A stretch of DNA of 64,000 nucleotides, from NCBI GenBank assembly GCA_964194845.1, contig CAXMNX010000058.1:1-64000 (forward strand), given 5' to 3'. This DNA comes from CAXMNX01 sp964194845 (GTDB lineage Bacteria; Pseudomonadota; Alphaproteobacteria; Rhodobacterales; Rhodobacteraceae). Position numbers and translations under genes: made by a program. How positions within the stretch are numbered: position 1 is the first letter of the stretch; each line of letters opens with the position of its first letter. This document shows, piece after piece, positions 50,118 through 59,477 of the stretch. The notes below the pieces were generated by a model. That model was not told where the DNA came from and ran no database searches. It saw only the letters and a program-made list of their open reading frames with translations.

Positions 50118-51899
50118 TCAGTGATTGTCGCGCGGCAAGTGCTTTCGCGCGATATCTCGATACTTCGGCGCGCCGTCCAGAACCATCCCCTCGGCGAACG
50201 GCCGGACTTTCTCGCGGAATATCTCCTGCCAGGGTGACTGGCTCTCAGGTATAAACGTCCCTACGTCCAAATCAGCCCGCCGCGCGTCCAGAACATCATC
50301 ACCCACCAGAATATTTGCCGAGCATTCGTTCAGATCAATCCGCACACGGTCGCCTGTCTCAACAAGTGCCAACCCGCCGCCAGCAGCCGCCTCGGGCGAT
50401 GCGTTCAGGATCGACGGTGACCCGGATGTGCCCGATTGACGACCGTCGCCGACGCAGGGCAACGCCTGCACGCCGCGCTTCAAAAGGTAGGCCGGTGCCC
50501 GCATATTCACGACCTCCGCACCGCCGGGATAGCCGATCGGTCCAACACCCCGCATGATCAGAATGCAATGCTCGTCGATCCCGAGGCTCTCATCGTCGAT
50601 CCTCGCGTGATAATCCTCCGGCCCGTCAAATATGATTGCACGTCCTTCGAAGGCGTTCAGGTCGTCGGGGTTCGACAAATACCTGCCCCGGAACTCATCC
50701 GAGATGACGCTGGTCTTCATGATCGCGCTGTCGAATAGATTGCCCTTGAGGTTGATGAACCCGGCATCCTTCAGGAGCGGCGCATCGGCTGTTTTGATGA
50801 CGTCTGTGTTTACGGTGCGCCGTGCGCCGCAGTTTTCGGCCATGCTTTTGCCGTTGGCGGTCAACGCATCAGGGTGCGGCAACAAACCAGCGGCAAGCAA
50901 TTCGCCAACCACCGACGGAACGCCACCGGCACGGTGGTAATCCTCACCCAGATACTCACCAGCCGGCTGAAGGTTCACCAGAAGCGGCACCTTGTGGCCA
51001 AGTTGTTGCCAGTCATCGTTGTCCAGCGGGATGCCAAGATGCCGCGCGATTGCGTTCAGATGGATCGGCGCATTTGTCGATCCACCGATTGCCGAATTGA
51101 TAACTATGGCGTTTTCAAAGGCTTCGCGGGTCATGATGTCTGCGGGCCGCCTGTCCGACAGCACCATTTCCACCGCCTGTTTGCCCGTCTCATAAGAAAT
51201 CTGTCCGCGCTCGCGATAGGGCGCCGGAATTGCCGCCGCACCGGGAAGCTGCATACCCAAAGCCTCGGCCAGCGAATTCATTGTCGTTGCGGTCCCCATC
51301 GTGTTGCAGAATCCGACCGAGGGCGCAGATGCAGCGGCAATATTCATGAATTCTGCATCGGTTATTTCGCCCGCTGCCAGGCGTTCGCGGGCGCGCCAGA
51401 TCACCGTGCCGGACCCGGCCCGTTTGCCCTCGTACCAGCCGTTCAGCATCGGCCCGACGCTTAGCGCGATTGCCGGAATATTTACCGTTGCTGCGGCCAT
51501 CAGAAGCGCCGGCGTGGTTTTATCGCAGCCGATGTTCAAAACCACGCCGTCAATGGGATAACCAAACAAAGACTCGACCAGCGACAGATACGCCAGGTTC
51601 CGGTCCAGCATCGCGGTAGGCCGCTTGCCGGTTTCCTGAATGGGATGCACCGGAATTTCGAGGACCGTTCCACCGGCCGCGACAACACCGTCGCGCACCC
51701 GCTTTGTAAGCTCGATGTGGTGTCGATTGCAGGGGCTCAGGTCGCTTCCGGTCTGCGCAATCCCGATGATCGGCTTGCCGGACTGAAGTTCGTCCCTTGT
51801 CAGGCCGTAATTCAGATATCGCTCGATATAAAGCGCTGTCATTTCCGGGTCGTCGGGATTGTTAAACCACTTCTGGCTGCGCAGCGTCGGCTTGGTCAT
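50118..51899 (-). CDS. IlvD/Edd-family dehydratase (sugar-acid dehydratase-like)
   Basis: 593 aa from the ATG at 51899 (GGGAGAA seven bases upstream). Fe-S cluster Cys occur in GSDLSPCNRHH, VLNIGCDKTTPALLM and PSVGFCNTMGTATTMNSLAEALG. Also diagnostic are AIGGSTNAPIHLNAIA, GNLFDSAIMKTSVIS and GDGRQSGTSGSPSILNASPEAAAGGGLAL. The subgroup with a KPIIGIAQTGSDL start and YHRAGGVP usually dehydrates aldonic acids such as arabonate, xylonate or galactonate, rather than the isoleucine-valine intermediate. No sugar-acid genes are adjacent, so the substrate is uncertain. Confidence 0.85.
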   Translation of the reverse strand: MTKPTLRSQKWFNNPDDPEMTALYIERYLNYGLTRDELQSGKPIIGIAQTGSDLSPCNRHHIELTKRVRDGVVAAGGTVLEIPVHPIQETGKRPTAMLDRNLAYLSLVESLFGYPIDGVVLNIGCDKTTPALLMAAATVNIPAIALSVGPMLNGWYEGKRAGSGTVIWRARERLAAGEITDAEFMNIAAASAPSVGFCNTMGTATTMNSLAEALGMQLPGAAAIPAPYRERGQISYETGKQAVEMVLSDRRPADIMTREAFENAIVINSAIGGSTNAPIHLNAIARHLGIPLDNDDWQQLGHKVPLLVNLQPAGEYLGEDYHRAGGVPSVVGELLAAGLLPHPDALTANGKSMAENCGARRTVNTDVIKTADAPLLKDAGFINLKGNLFDSAIMKTSVISDEFRGRYLSNPDDLNAFEGRAIIFDGPEDYHARIDDESLGIDEHCILIMRGVGPIGYPGGAEVVNMRAPAYLLKRGVQALPCVGDGRQSGTSGSPSILNASPEAAAGGGLALVETGDRVRIDLNECSANILVGDDVLDARRADLDVGTFIPESQSPWQEIFREKVRPFAEGMVLDGAPKYRDIARKHLPRDNH

Positions 51900-52042
51900 G
51901 GGCCATTCTCCCAAAGGCGTCGCATCCGCCCTATTCCAATCCCAAACCGGTTTCTAGGGCTGGCCGCTTACACTGCGGTTTAACGCCTTGTTCAGAGCTC
52001 ACCGCTAGACCCATCGACGGGTGGCTAAGGAGGGGTGGTGTA

Positions 52043-52207
52043 ATGACCGCGCAATCCAACGCGCCCATTATTATCAAGCGCAAGAAAATTATTGCGGCCG
52101 GCCACCACGGCGGCGCCTGGAAGGTGGCTTATGCCGACTTTGTCACCGCAATGATGGCGTTTTTCCTGCTGATGTGGCTGCTGGGTGCGACGAACGAAAA
52201 ACAGCGA
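52043..52207 (+). pseudogene. motB: MotB, N-terminal fragment cut at a rearrangement breakpoint
   Basis: The ribosome site TAAGGAGGGG and ATG are intact, and the first 55 codons are clearly the flagellar motor stator protein MotB: PIIIKRKKI, HHGGAWKVAYADFVTAMMAFFLLMWLLGATNEKQR, covering the plug-proximal part and the single membrane helix with the proton-binding Asp (YADF). After NEKQR the frame enters the antisense of a flagellin gene and stops at 52324. The peptidoglycan-binding OmpA-like domain is missing, so the product cannot anchor the stator. Confidence 0.85.
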
Positions 52208-52336
52208 ATTGTCCTTGGCGGTCGATATTTTCTTGCCGGCGGCAATCTGGTTTTGGATGTCTGTAAGGTTGCGGTTGACGGAACGCAGGTTCTGCAAAGC
52301 GACCATCGCGCTTGTGTTGGTTAGAATACTAGCCAT
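52205..52336 (-). pseudogene. fliC: Flagellin, N-terminal fragment cut at the same breakpoint
   Basis: Starts at ATG 52336 behind an AAGGAGACAG ribosome site. Residues 1-44 are the conserved flagellin D0/D1 start: ILTNTSAMVALQNLRSVNRN, then LTDIQNQIAAGKKISTAKDNS. Beyond DNS the frame runs into the reverse complement of motB. The rest of the flagellin (central and C-terminal domains) is absent here. It is joined end-on to the motB fragment, both genes pointing at the junction near 52205-52207. Confidence 0.87.
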
Positions 52337-52545
52337 TTGGCTGTCTCCTTCGTTGGGCGGGTTTCCGCCACGTTTCGGAAGCGTCATTTAGACGCGTGAA
52401 GCCATTCTGACTGTTGCGCACACCGCCCCCGGGCAAACGCGCGCCATCCCTAAGATGCGAGGACGACATTCCGGGGAAAGTCTTAACAAGGTCTCAAAAA
52501 GCAATTCAGCAGCGGCCACCAATCATCGAAAGTTTTCAACAAATT

Positions 52546-52881
52546 CTACAGACGCTGAAGCAACTTTCCCGCGCGGGGCGAGATCGGGTTGCGGGTGCCA
52601 TCGGCGGCATAGGTCGTCTGATCGCTCAGTGACCGCGCGTCGGAAAGCTGCTGCAACGCCGACTTCAATCCCTGCGCGGCGGACTGCAACAAGGCGTCGT
52701 TTCGCGCCGCAGCCGTCCGCAGTCTTTCGACGTGCCCGATGTCGGCCTTGCCAGCCTGCCCGATCCTGACCGCCAGCGACGATTTCCGCGTTGCCAGCCG
52801 CTCCAGATCATCAAACCGCGCGGACAGGATCAGATGACGTTCCTTTTCCAGAATGTCCTCAAGCTCACCCAGAACTGTCAT
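52546..52881 (-). CDS. FlgN-like flagellar chaperone/hypothetical
   Basis: 111 aa, all helical: LGELEDILEKERHLILSARFDDLERLATRKSSL, then IGHVERLRTAAARNDALLQSAAQGLKSAL, with a short tail (YAADGTRNPISPRAGKLLQRL) typical of FlgN-type export chaperones for hook-filament junction proteins. Its ATG overlaps the flgJ stop by 4 bp. The assignment rests on fold, size and position. 52337-52545, between it and the flagellin fragment, is the flagellin leader, with nothing else recognised. Confidence 0.65.
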   Translation of the reverse strand: MTVLGELEDILEKERHLILSARFDDLERLATRKSSLAVRIGQAGKADIGHVERLRTAAARNDALLQSAAQGLKSALQQLSDARSLSDQTTYAADGTRNPISPRAGKLLQRL

Positions 52882-53162
52882 TGGTTATTCCCCCTTTCGG
52901 TCAGCGACCGATAGATCGCCTCCGCCAGACCGATACCCCCAGACTGGACCATCGCATTGGCCTGTTCCGAGGCCAGCAGCCCGGAAAACTGATCTTCACC
53001 AGCGCCGCCGCCGAAGGCTTCGCGGGCTTTCCCCAGACCGGCGGACCTGAGCATTTCCGACAGGAAACTTGCCTCCAGCGCCTGGGATTGTTCCCAAAGT
53101 GCCGAGTCGCGCGGCGGGCGCGCCTGCGGCTCAACCGCCGGGCGGAACGAAATGTCGGGCAT
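52878..53162 (-). CDS. flgJ: Rod-binding protein FlgJ (N-terminal type only)
   Basis: 94 aa matching the rod-binding domain without the muramidase domain found in gammaproteobacterial FlgJ, as usual in alphaproteobacteria. The segments ALEASFLSEMLRSAGLG, FGGGAGEDQFSGLLASEQANAMVQSGGIGLAEAIYRSL are diagnostic. It would cap or scaffold the growing flagellar rod in the periplasm. Coupled to the FlgN-like gene. Confidence 0.8.
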   Translation of the reverse strand: MPDISFRPAVEPQARPPRDSALWEQSQALEASFLSEMLRSAGLGKAREAFGGGAGEDQFSGLLASEQANAMVQSGGIGLAEAIYRSLTERGNNQ

Positions 53163-53274
53163 TCTGCAATCCTCATCTCGTGAAAATTCTCCGCACTATG
53201 CGCGCGCCGGGTAAAGAAGCTGTAACTTTGCCGGATTACGCCGATTGCAAAGGCATGGGCAGAAGGTCCACACA

Positions 53275-55347
53275 ATGCAGTTACCAGTATTCTCCGTCGA
53301 TCCGCAGGGCGGTGGCGCAGTACCGCCAAAACCCACCGTCGCCCTAATTCTGCCCGTCGATCAGGCTGACGACTTGTTTGCCGAGGCGTTCGTCGGCGCC
53401 GACATCGCCGAAATTTCCGCTGAAAAGACGATCGCGCCCGAAACTGGTTCGAAACGCGGCCTTCCGGTATCGTTGGACGCTAAAGGCATAATATCCGCGC
53501 CGGGAACTGCGCGGCAAAATATTGGGCCAACTGCGGAAACTAGACGCGCCAACCGGCCCACAACAATGTCTGCCACAACAATTGCCCGCCCGGTCGCGGA
53601 TAAGCCGGGCAATCCGGTCGTCCAGAAAAACGATGCACCGAAACCGCTCGCGACCCGCCAGGTAGATGCCGCGATCCCGCAAGGTCCATCGCACCCTGAA
53701 GTGGGCCGCGTGGCAGGTCTTATACCCCAAGACCACGACGACATGATCAGGCCGTTGCCAGACCGCCAAGCACCGCGCGCGAATGCGGAGGCCAACGATC
53801 AACTAGTCAGGCCGGCGGCGGCCATTCCTTCGGCTCACCCAAAATCCGCGCCGGTTGAAACCACCGGCAATCAAGTGACCACGCCGTTGGGCGCGGCTGA
53901 GGGCAGCAATCGCGGCGCGGAAATTGCCACAACCGAACCGCAAAAACAGGCACCCCCCGAGACCCGGTCTCCGCCCATATCCACCGCCAATACCCGCGCA
54001 ACAGCTGATCCAGAGGCAACCCCGGATACGGATCGGGCACCCGCTTCCACCCGCCGACCGGTGATGCATGACCGGCAACTACCGGACGTTCCCGTTCGGC
54101 AGGTGCGGCACGAAGGCGACCGGTCGCATGATCCCCGTCCCGTTCTAGCAACCGATAGTCGCGAACCGGCAATCCGGCAATCCGTGGTCAAACCGGATCC
54201 GAAACTGGTCGTCAGACAACCCGCCAGCATTAAGACGCCTCAACCGGTCACCTTGCCGACCGTCAGGTCGGATCACGCAACCCGGCAATCGACGCCGGTT
54301 GCCCTGCCTTCAATCACGTCTGACAAGGGTGAGATCACAGTCAGGATTGAAAATCGACTGATAGTTCAGCGGTCGCCAAAAGCCGCCGATCGCCCGATCC
54401 TTGCACCGCCTGGCCCGACGCCAATATCCCTGCGCACGCCCCCGGTATCGCCGCATCAAGCGCCACTTTCACCTTATCCAACGCCAATTTCACCTTACTC
54501 AACGCCCGCATCCGGTTATCCAACGCCCGTATCCAACCACGAATTTCCGGACCAGCCTCACCCGATCCAGACGCCAACGGCGCGCGGCGCCAGCGCGCCC
54601 TTTCCCGGTGCAGATGCGTCTCCGGCAGCGAAGATCATCGCATTGGATCGCTCCCCGCAACCGGTGCTGCCAAATCAGGTCGCGATTCAATCTGGCGCGG
54701 AAGGCTCCCGGCATGTTGCGGCACCGCAGGCCAGGGTCCCTGCCGTGTCCCGAGCGGCCCCGTTACCGACCCCGTCCAAACCGACGCTTTCCCATATGCC
54801 TGAAAAACTCGCCCGACCGCCTGGCCAGAATGCGCTCGATCCCATTGAGCAATTCCTTACCTTGAATAGTTCTGATGGACCAACATCGACGGACCGGACG
54901 CCGTCTCTGGGTATCCCGGGCCGCTCTGACGGGGGATCGGCCCGGGCAGAGCTTGCGCGGTCGGTCGCAGCGCAGATCGGCGATGCCGCGCGCGCCACGA
55001 CCGACGGCAAAATTGAAGTGCGGCTCGCGCCGGAGGAACTTGGGCGCGTGCGCCTGTCGATGAGCCAGTCCGAGCATGGGTTCATCGTGACCATTACCGC
55101 CGAACGCCCCGAGACATTGGATCTTATCCGCCGGAACACTGACTTTTTTGCTCAGGATCTGCGCCATCTCGGCCATCAGAACATCGGCTTTTCATTTGAA
55201 CAGGATGCCGATCACCAGCCTTTCGATGACGACGCCAGCGATCCCGAAAACACACCTGAAAACCCGAACGCCCCGCCTGCCCCCGGCTCGCAACGCACGC
55301 GCGCATCCGGTCTGGCAGATGACGGGCACCTCGACATCCGTCTCTAG
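53275..55347 (+). CDS. fliK: Flagellar hook-length control protein FliK
   Basis: 690 aa from the ATG at 53275 (AGAAGG upstream; a TTG at 53245 also opens the frame). Residues 1-540 are low-complexity, Pro/Arg/Thr-rich and probably disordered, consistent with the FliK molecular-ruler region. Residues about 560-660 are the Flg_hook domain (GKIEVRLAPEELGRVRLSMS; GFIVTITAERPETLDLIRRN; LRHLGHQNIGFSFE). It is exported and switches secretion specificity when the hook reaches length. It is divergent from flgJ and followed after 15 bp by flgD, the usual partner. A short SPY-TP repeat tract lies in the linker. Confidence 0.87.
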   Translation: MQLPVFSVDPQGGGAVPPKPTVALILPVDQADDLFAEAFVGADIAEISAEKTIAPETGSKRGLPVSLDAKGIISAPGTARQNIGPTAETRRANRPTTMSATTIARPVADKPGNPVVQKNDAPKPLATRQVDAAIPQGPSHPEVGRVAGLIPQDHDDMIRPLPDRQAPRANAEANDQLVRPAAAIPSAHPKSAPVETTGNQVTTPLGAAEGSNRGAEIATTEPQKQAPPETRSPPISTANTRATADPEATPDTDRAPASTRRPVMHDRQLPDVPVRQVRHEGDRSHDPRPVLATDSREPAIRQSVVKPDPKLVVRQPASIKTPQPVTLPTVRSDHATRQSTPVALPSITSDKGEITVRIENRLIVQRSPKAADRPILAPPGPTPISLRTPPVSPHQAPLSPYPTPISPYSTPASGYPTPVSNHEFPDQPHPIQTPTARGASAPFPGADASPAAKIIALDRSPQPVLPNQVAIQSGAEGSRHVAAPQARVPAVSRAAPLPTPSKPTLSHMPEKLARPPGQNALDPIEQFLTLNSSDGPTSTDRTPSLGIPGRSDGGSARAELARSVAAQIGDAARATTDGKIEVRLAPEELGRVRLSMSQSEHGFIVTITAERPETLDLIRRNTDFFAQDLRHLGHQNIGFSFEQDADHQPFDDDASDPENTPENPNAPPAPGSQRTRASGLADDGHLDIRL
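54418..54540 (+). repeat. Proline-rich tandem repeat tract inside fliK
   Basis: About ten imperfect units of 7-9 codons with the consensus (S)PYPTP(I/V)S, for example APLSPYPTPISPYSTPASGYPTPVS broken here as SPYPTPISPY and STPASGYPTPVS. CAACGCC recurs at the DNA level. Such repeats can change ruler length by slippage. Confidence 0.6.
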
Positions 55348-55362
55348 CAAAGGAGTTGACCC

Positions 55363-56040
55363 TTGGAGATACAAGCGCAACAATCGCTCGCCACGCAACC
55401 CGTGGTGGCGCAGTCGCAGGCCGAAATTTCCGCAAGCGCGCTCAGTTCGGATTTTGAGACCTTTCTCAAGATGCTGACGACGCAATTGGAAAATCAGGAC
55501 CCGCTTAACCCCGTCGAATCGTCTGAATTTGCCATGCAACTCGCAACCTTTTCCGGTGTCGAGCAGCAGATACGCACCAACGATCTTCTGGCCGACATGA
55601 TTGGCGGTCAGGGGGCGTCGGGGCTTTCACAACTGGCCGGTTGGGTCGGGATGGAAGCGCGGGTCAATGCTCCGGCGTTATTCGACGGCGCACCTATCAC
55701 GCTTGCACCTGTTCCCGACGCAGCGTCCGACGCCGCCTATCTGGTGGTGCGCGACGCGACCGGGGCGCAGGTCTCGCGCGAAGCGATCCCGCTGAGCGTC
55801 GACACCATCGAATGGGCCGGAATGACCGATACCGGTGCGCCGTTTCCCACCGGGTCTTACACCTTCGAAGTTGAAAGCCAGAACCAAGGTCAGGTGACCA
55901 GCACGCGGGCCGTCGACCACTATGGGTTGGTGCAGGAAGCGCGGCTCGCTGACGGCGGTATCGAGCTTGTTCTGAAAGGTGGAAATGCGGTGCCATCGGG
56001 CGATGTCCAAGCGCTTAGAACCCCGGCCGCAGCGCTTTAG
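55363..56040 (+). CDS. flgD: Flagellar hook capping protein FlgD
   Basis: 225 aa from a TTG at 55363 with AAAGGAG seven bases upstream. The N-terminal FlgD signature is SSDFETFLKMLTTQLENQDPLNPVESSEFAMQLATFSGVEQQ (in two parts: FLKMLTTQLENQDPLNP and SEFAMQLATFSGVEQQ). The C-terminal half has the Tudor/FnIII-like cap domains. It guides hook assembly and acts with FliK. Ends in TAG at normal length. Confidence 0.9.
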   Translation: MEIQAQQSLATQPVVAQSQAEISASALSSDFETFLKMLTTQLENQDPLNPVESSEFAMQLATFSGVEQQIRTNDLLADMIGGQGASGLSQLAGWVGMEARVNAPALFDGAPITLAPVPDAASDAAYLVVRDATGAQVSREAIPLSVDTIEWAGMTDTGAPFPTGSYTFEVESQNQGQVTSTRAVDHYGLVQEARLADGGIELVLKGGNAVPSGDVQALRTPAAAL

Positions 56041-56044
56041 TGCA

Positions 56045-57574
56045 TCAAAGGTAAGTCCCGATCACCACGCCAAGCCCGACCAGCAAACCGCCCAAAAGCA
56101 TCCACCAAAGCCGCGACCCTGAGTTTGTTACGCGGGTCTCGGTCTGTGGCTGGCTTTGACGGATCAGCGCGGCCTCTGCCAATTGCGGCAAACGCGGCCC
56201 GAACCGGCCCACCACCCGCGCGGTATTGGCCAGATCCCGCATCATCGCCTTCGGGCCGACATTGTCGGAAATGTATTTCTCGACAATCGGCCGCGCGACG
56301 GTCCAGATGTTGATATGCGGGCTAAGCGAGCGGGCGACGCCCTCGGCCACAACCATGGTGCGCTGCAACAGGATCAACTCGGTACGCGTTTCCATCCCGA
56401 ACCGTTCTGTTACCTCAAAGAGATAGGTCAGCAAACGACCCATCGAAATGCGGCTGGCCTCAACTCCGAAGATCGGCTCGCCCACCGCGCGCAACGCCCG
56501 CGCGAACTCATCGACATCGCGGTCCGCAGGCACGTAACCTGCCTCGAAATGTACCTCGGCGACGCGCCGGTAATCCTTGCGGATGAACCCGAACAGGATC
56601 TCGGCATAGACCCGCCGGGTGTATTCGTCGATCCGCCCCATGATGCCGAAATCCAGTGCCACCAGCGTGCCGTCGTCGGCAACCTTCAGGTTCCCCTGGT
56701 GCATGTCAGCGTGAAAATACCCGTCGCGCAGCGCGTGGCTTAAAAACATCGTCAGAATGCGCTCGCCAATGGCATCCGCGTCGTGTCCCGCCGCCTTGAT
56801 CGCGTCCACTTCACCTGCGGGCAGGCCGTCAACCCAGGCAAGCGTCATCACACGGCGCGCCGACAGCTCCCAATTCACCTGCGGAACGTGAAATCCGGAA
56901 TCGCCCTCGGTATTTGCGGCGAATTCAGCGGCCGATGCGGTCTCCAGCAGCAAATCCAGTTCGCCCATCACAACGCCCTCGAAATGCGCAATCACATCTA
57001 TCGGTCGCAGGCGCCGCGTTGAGGGAGCGAGCGTTTCGATCACCCTCGCCGCGAAATAAAATGCATCAATGTCGCGCCGGAATGCTGCTTCAATCCGGGG
57101 CCGCAATACCTTGACCGCAACCTCTTCGCCGGTGTCTGAAAGGCGCGCTTTGTGAACCTGTGCAATGGAAGCTGCCGCAACCGCATCTGAAAATTCGCTG
57201 AAACATTCGTCCACATCCACGCCGAGTTCGCGTGAAACCGTCGCCTTTGCCACTGCGGTCGAAAACGGCGGCAACTTGTCCTGTAATATGCGCAGCTGCA
57301 ACGCAAGTTCGTCGCCCACAACATCCGGCCGCGTCGAAAGAATTTGCCCGAACTTGATATAGGCCGGGCCCAAGGCTGTCAGCGCGCGGGTTGCCGGCGG
57401 AAGATCGGGGTCGCCCTTGTAGCCCAGCCATTTGAACGGCCAGCCAAGAATGCGCGCGGCAATCCGCAGCGGTGTCGGTGCGTCGAAGGCTTCCAACACG
57501 ACGCGCATCGCGCCTGTGCGTTCAAGCGTGGCCCCGGTGCGGATCAGGCGCAGAATATTATGCGGTCCGCGCAC
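56045..57574 (-). CDS. ubiB: UbiB, ABC1/ADCK-family kinase-like protein of ubiquinone synthesis
   Basis: 509 aa from a GTG at 57574, immediately after the ubiE stop. ABC1 hallmarks: PPATRALTALGPAYIKFGQILSTRPDVVGDELALQLRILQDKLPPF holds the KxGQ motif; AVAAASIAQVHKARL is the Ala-rich loop; FHADMHQGNLKV and ALDFGIMGR are the catalytic and metal segments. A C-terminal hydrophobic helix (WMLLGGLLVGLGVVIG) anchors it in the membrane. The family uses ATPase activity to support coenzyme Q hydroxylation. Operon with ubiE. Confidence 0.93.
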   Translation of the reverse strand: MRGPHNILRLIRTGATLERTGAMRVVLEAFDAPTPLRIAARILGWPFKWLGYKGDPDLPPATRALTALGPAYIKFGQILSTRPDVVGDELALQLRILQDKLPPFSTAVAKATVSRELGVDVDECFSEFSDAVAAASIAQVHKARLSDTGEEVAVKVLRPRIEAAFRRDIDAFYFAARVIETLAPSTRRLRPIDVIAHFEGVVMGELDLLLETASAAEFAANTEGDSGFHVPQVNWELSARRVMTLAWVDGLPAGEVDAIKAAGHDADAIGERILTMFLSHALRDGYFHADMHQGNLKVADDGTLVALDFGIMGRIDEYTRRVYAEILFGFIRKDYRRVAEVHFEAGYVPADRDVDEFARALRAVGEPIFGVEASRISMGRLLTYLFEVTERFGMETRTELILLQRTMVVAEGVARSLSPHINIWTVARPIVEKYISDNVGPKAMMRDLANTARVVGRFGPRLPQLAEAALIRQSQPQTETRVTNSGSRLWWMLLGGLLVGLGVVIGTYL

Positions 57575-58330
57575 TTAAAGTTTCCAACCCGAATGAAGCG
57601 CCGCAATTCCCATCGACAGGTTGCGGTATTTCACTTGTGCGAACCCGGCGTCGCCGATCATGTCGGCAAACGTGTCCTGATCCGGGAAATTGCGGATCGA
57701 GTCCACCAGATACTGATAGCTGTCGCGATCGTTTGCGATCATCTGGCCCATTCGCGGGATTACGTTAAAAGAATAGAGATCGTAAAGCCTCTGCAATCCA
57801 GCATTCGGCAGTTGCGAAAATTCCAGCACCATCAAGCGCCCGCCGGGCCGTAAGACGCGAAATGCCTCGGCCAAAGCATCCGTTATGCGGGTCACATTCC
57901 GAATGCCGAACGAGATCGTGTAGGCGTCAAAGCTCGCGTCTTCAAACGGCAACGCCATCGCATCACCCGTGACCCAGTTCAGCCGATCCGCCAACGCCTC
58001 TGCTTCAGCGCGCCTTCGCCCTTCGACCAGCATCGCTTGCGTCAAATCCAGCACGACGGCCTCGGCCCCGGGCGCGCGCTTCAGGAACCGAAATGCGATA
58101 TCGCCGGTGCCGCCCGCGACATCCAGCAATCGCTGGCCCTCTCGCGGCACCAGCCAATCCATCATCGCGCCTTTCCAAAGCCGATGAACGCCCGCCGACA
58201 TGACGTCATTCATCACATCGTAATTCGACGCGACCTTTGAAAAGACCCCGTGCACCAGCCCGGCCTTGTCGGCCTCGGGCACATCGCTCGCGCCAAAGTG
58301 CGTTGTTTTCTCGCCAATATCTTCGGTCAC
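57575..58330 (-). CDS. ubiE: UbiE, demethylmenaquinone/ubiquinone C-methyltransferase
   Basis: 251 aa from a GTG at 58330, the family length; the frame is open to 58507. Diagnostic segments: VFSKVASNYDVMNDVMSAGVHRLWK, the SAM-binding LLDVAGGTGDIAFRFL, ITISFGIRNV-like (YTISFGIRNVTRI) and the C-terminal YRNLSMGIAALHSGWK. It methylates the quinone ring with S-adenosylmethionine. Divergent from mutM, a common alphaproteobacterial arrangement. Confidence 0.95.
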   Translation of the reverse strand: MTEDIGEKTTHFGASDVPEADKAGLVHGVFSKVASNYDVMNDVMSAGVHRLWKGAMMDWLVPREGQRLLDVAGGTGDIAFRFLKRAPGAEAVVLDLTQAMLVEGRRRAEAEALADRLNWVTGDAMALPFEDASFDAYTISFGIRNVTRITDALAEAFRVLRPGGRLMVLEFSQLPNAGLQRLYDLYSFNVIPRMGQMIANDRDSYQYLVDSIRNFPDQDTFADMIGDAGFAQVKYRNLSMGIAALHSGWKL

Positions 58331-58561
58331 GTCTTTGCGTCCAGGTTCCGTTACTTTCCCGATATAACCTGCCTGACCCAGACACAAACGCGTTGAATGG
58401 ACGCGTTCCAGACGGCGGGAATGTGTGACCGGGCGAATTGACACGTAAAAAATTGAGTTGTTGGGCGCATTCCGGCGCGTGCCGGGCAATCGGATGCGGT
58501 TTCGCATCGCTTGAAAGTTGCGTATCCCGGTCTTTGATGGCGAAGCAGGTTTTCGACGAAA

Positions 58562-59413
58562 ATGCCCGAACTTCCCGAAGTTGAAACGATCCGACGCGGT
58601 CTGTTGCCGGTGATGGAAGGGCGGATTATTGCGCGCGCATTGGTTCGCCGCCCCGATCTGCGCTGGCCATTTCCCGCGTCCATGGCCGAACGACTGACCG
58701 GCCAGCGGGTCACGACGCTTCGCCGCAGGTCAAAATACATTCTTGCCGATCTGGCCTCGGAAGAGACGCTGATTATTCACCTTGGCATGTCGGGCCGGAT
58801 CCTTATCTCGGGCGAACCGCTGAGCGATTTTCACCACGACCACCCTCCGCCGGAAAAGCACGACCACGTTATTTTTGACATCGCGAACGGCGCGCGCGTG
58901 ACCTTCAACGATGCGCGTCGGTTTGGTGCGATGGATCTCGCGGAGACCGACCAATTGGAGCATCACCGGCTTTTGAAGGTTCTGGGCCCCGAGCCTTTGG
59001 GGAACGCCTTCAGCGAAGACTATCTCGCAGCCGCGCTCGCCGGTCGCAGAATGCCGATGAAAGCCGCACTTCTCGACCAGAAAATAGTCGCAGGTCTGGG
59101 CAATATATACGTCTGCGAAGCGTTGAACCGGGCGCGGATTTCGCCACGCCGAAGAGGCGAAAATATGTCCCCTGCGCACATCGAAAGGCTGGTCCCCGTC
59201 ATTCGCGATGTCCTTCAGGAAGCCATTCAAGCCGGCGGCTCGTCGCTGCGGGATTACCGCCAAGCCGACGGCGAACTGGGCTATTTTCAACACTCGTTCC
59301 GGGCCTACGATCGGGCAGGGAAGGCGTGTCAAACTGCTGATTGTAAAGGAGAAATAGAACGCATTGTTCAATCCGGGCGTTCGACTTTTTACTGTCCGTG
59401 CTGCCAAAGATAA
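58562..59413 (+). CDS. mutM: Formamidopyrimidine-DNA glycosylase (Fpg/MutM)
   Basis: 283 aa. The N-terminal catalytic Pro is in PELPEVETIRRGL after Met removal. K57-type lysine (RRRSKYILADL), the helix-two-turn-helix QKIVAGLGNIYVCEALNRARISP, and the C-terminal zinc finger with four Cys (CQTADCKGEI and FYCPCCQR) are all present. It removes 8-oxoguanine and formamidopyrimidines from DNA. Followed by enoyl-CoA hydratase and rpsT as in related genomes. Confidence 0.97.
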   Translation: MPELPEVETIRRGLLPVMEGRIIARALVRRPDLRWPFPASMAERLTGQRVTTLRRRSKYILADLASEETLIIHLGMSGRILISGEPLSDFHHDHPPPEKHDHVIFDIANGARVTFNDARRFGAMDLAETDQLEHHRLLKVLGPEPLGNAFSEDYLAAALAGRRMPMKAALLDQKIVAGLGNIYVCEALNRARISPRRRGENMSPAHIERLVPVIRDVLQEAIQAGGSSLRDYRQADGELGYFQHSFRAYDRAGKACQTADCKGEIERIVQSGRSTFYCPCCQR

Positions 59414-59477
59414 CTTGAACCTCAGCGCTAGGCTGATAAGCCTTGCCTTTGTTCGCGGGCCACCAAAGCGGGGATCC

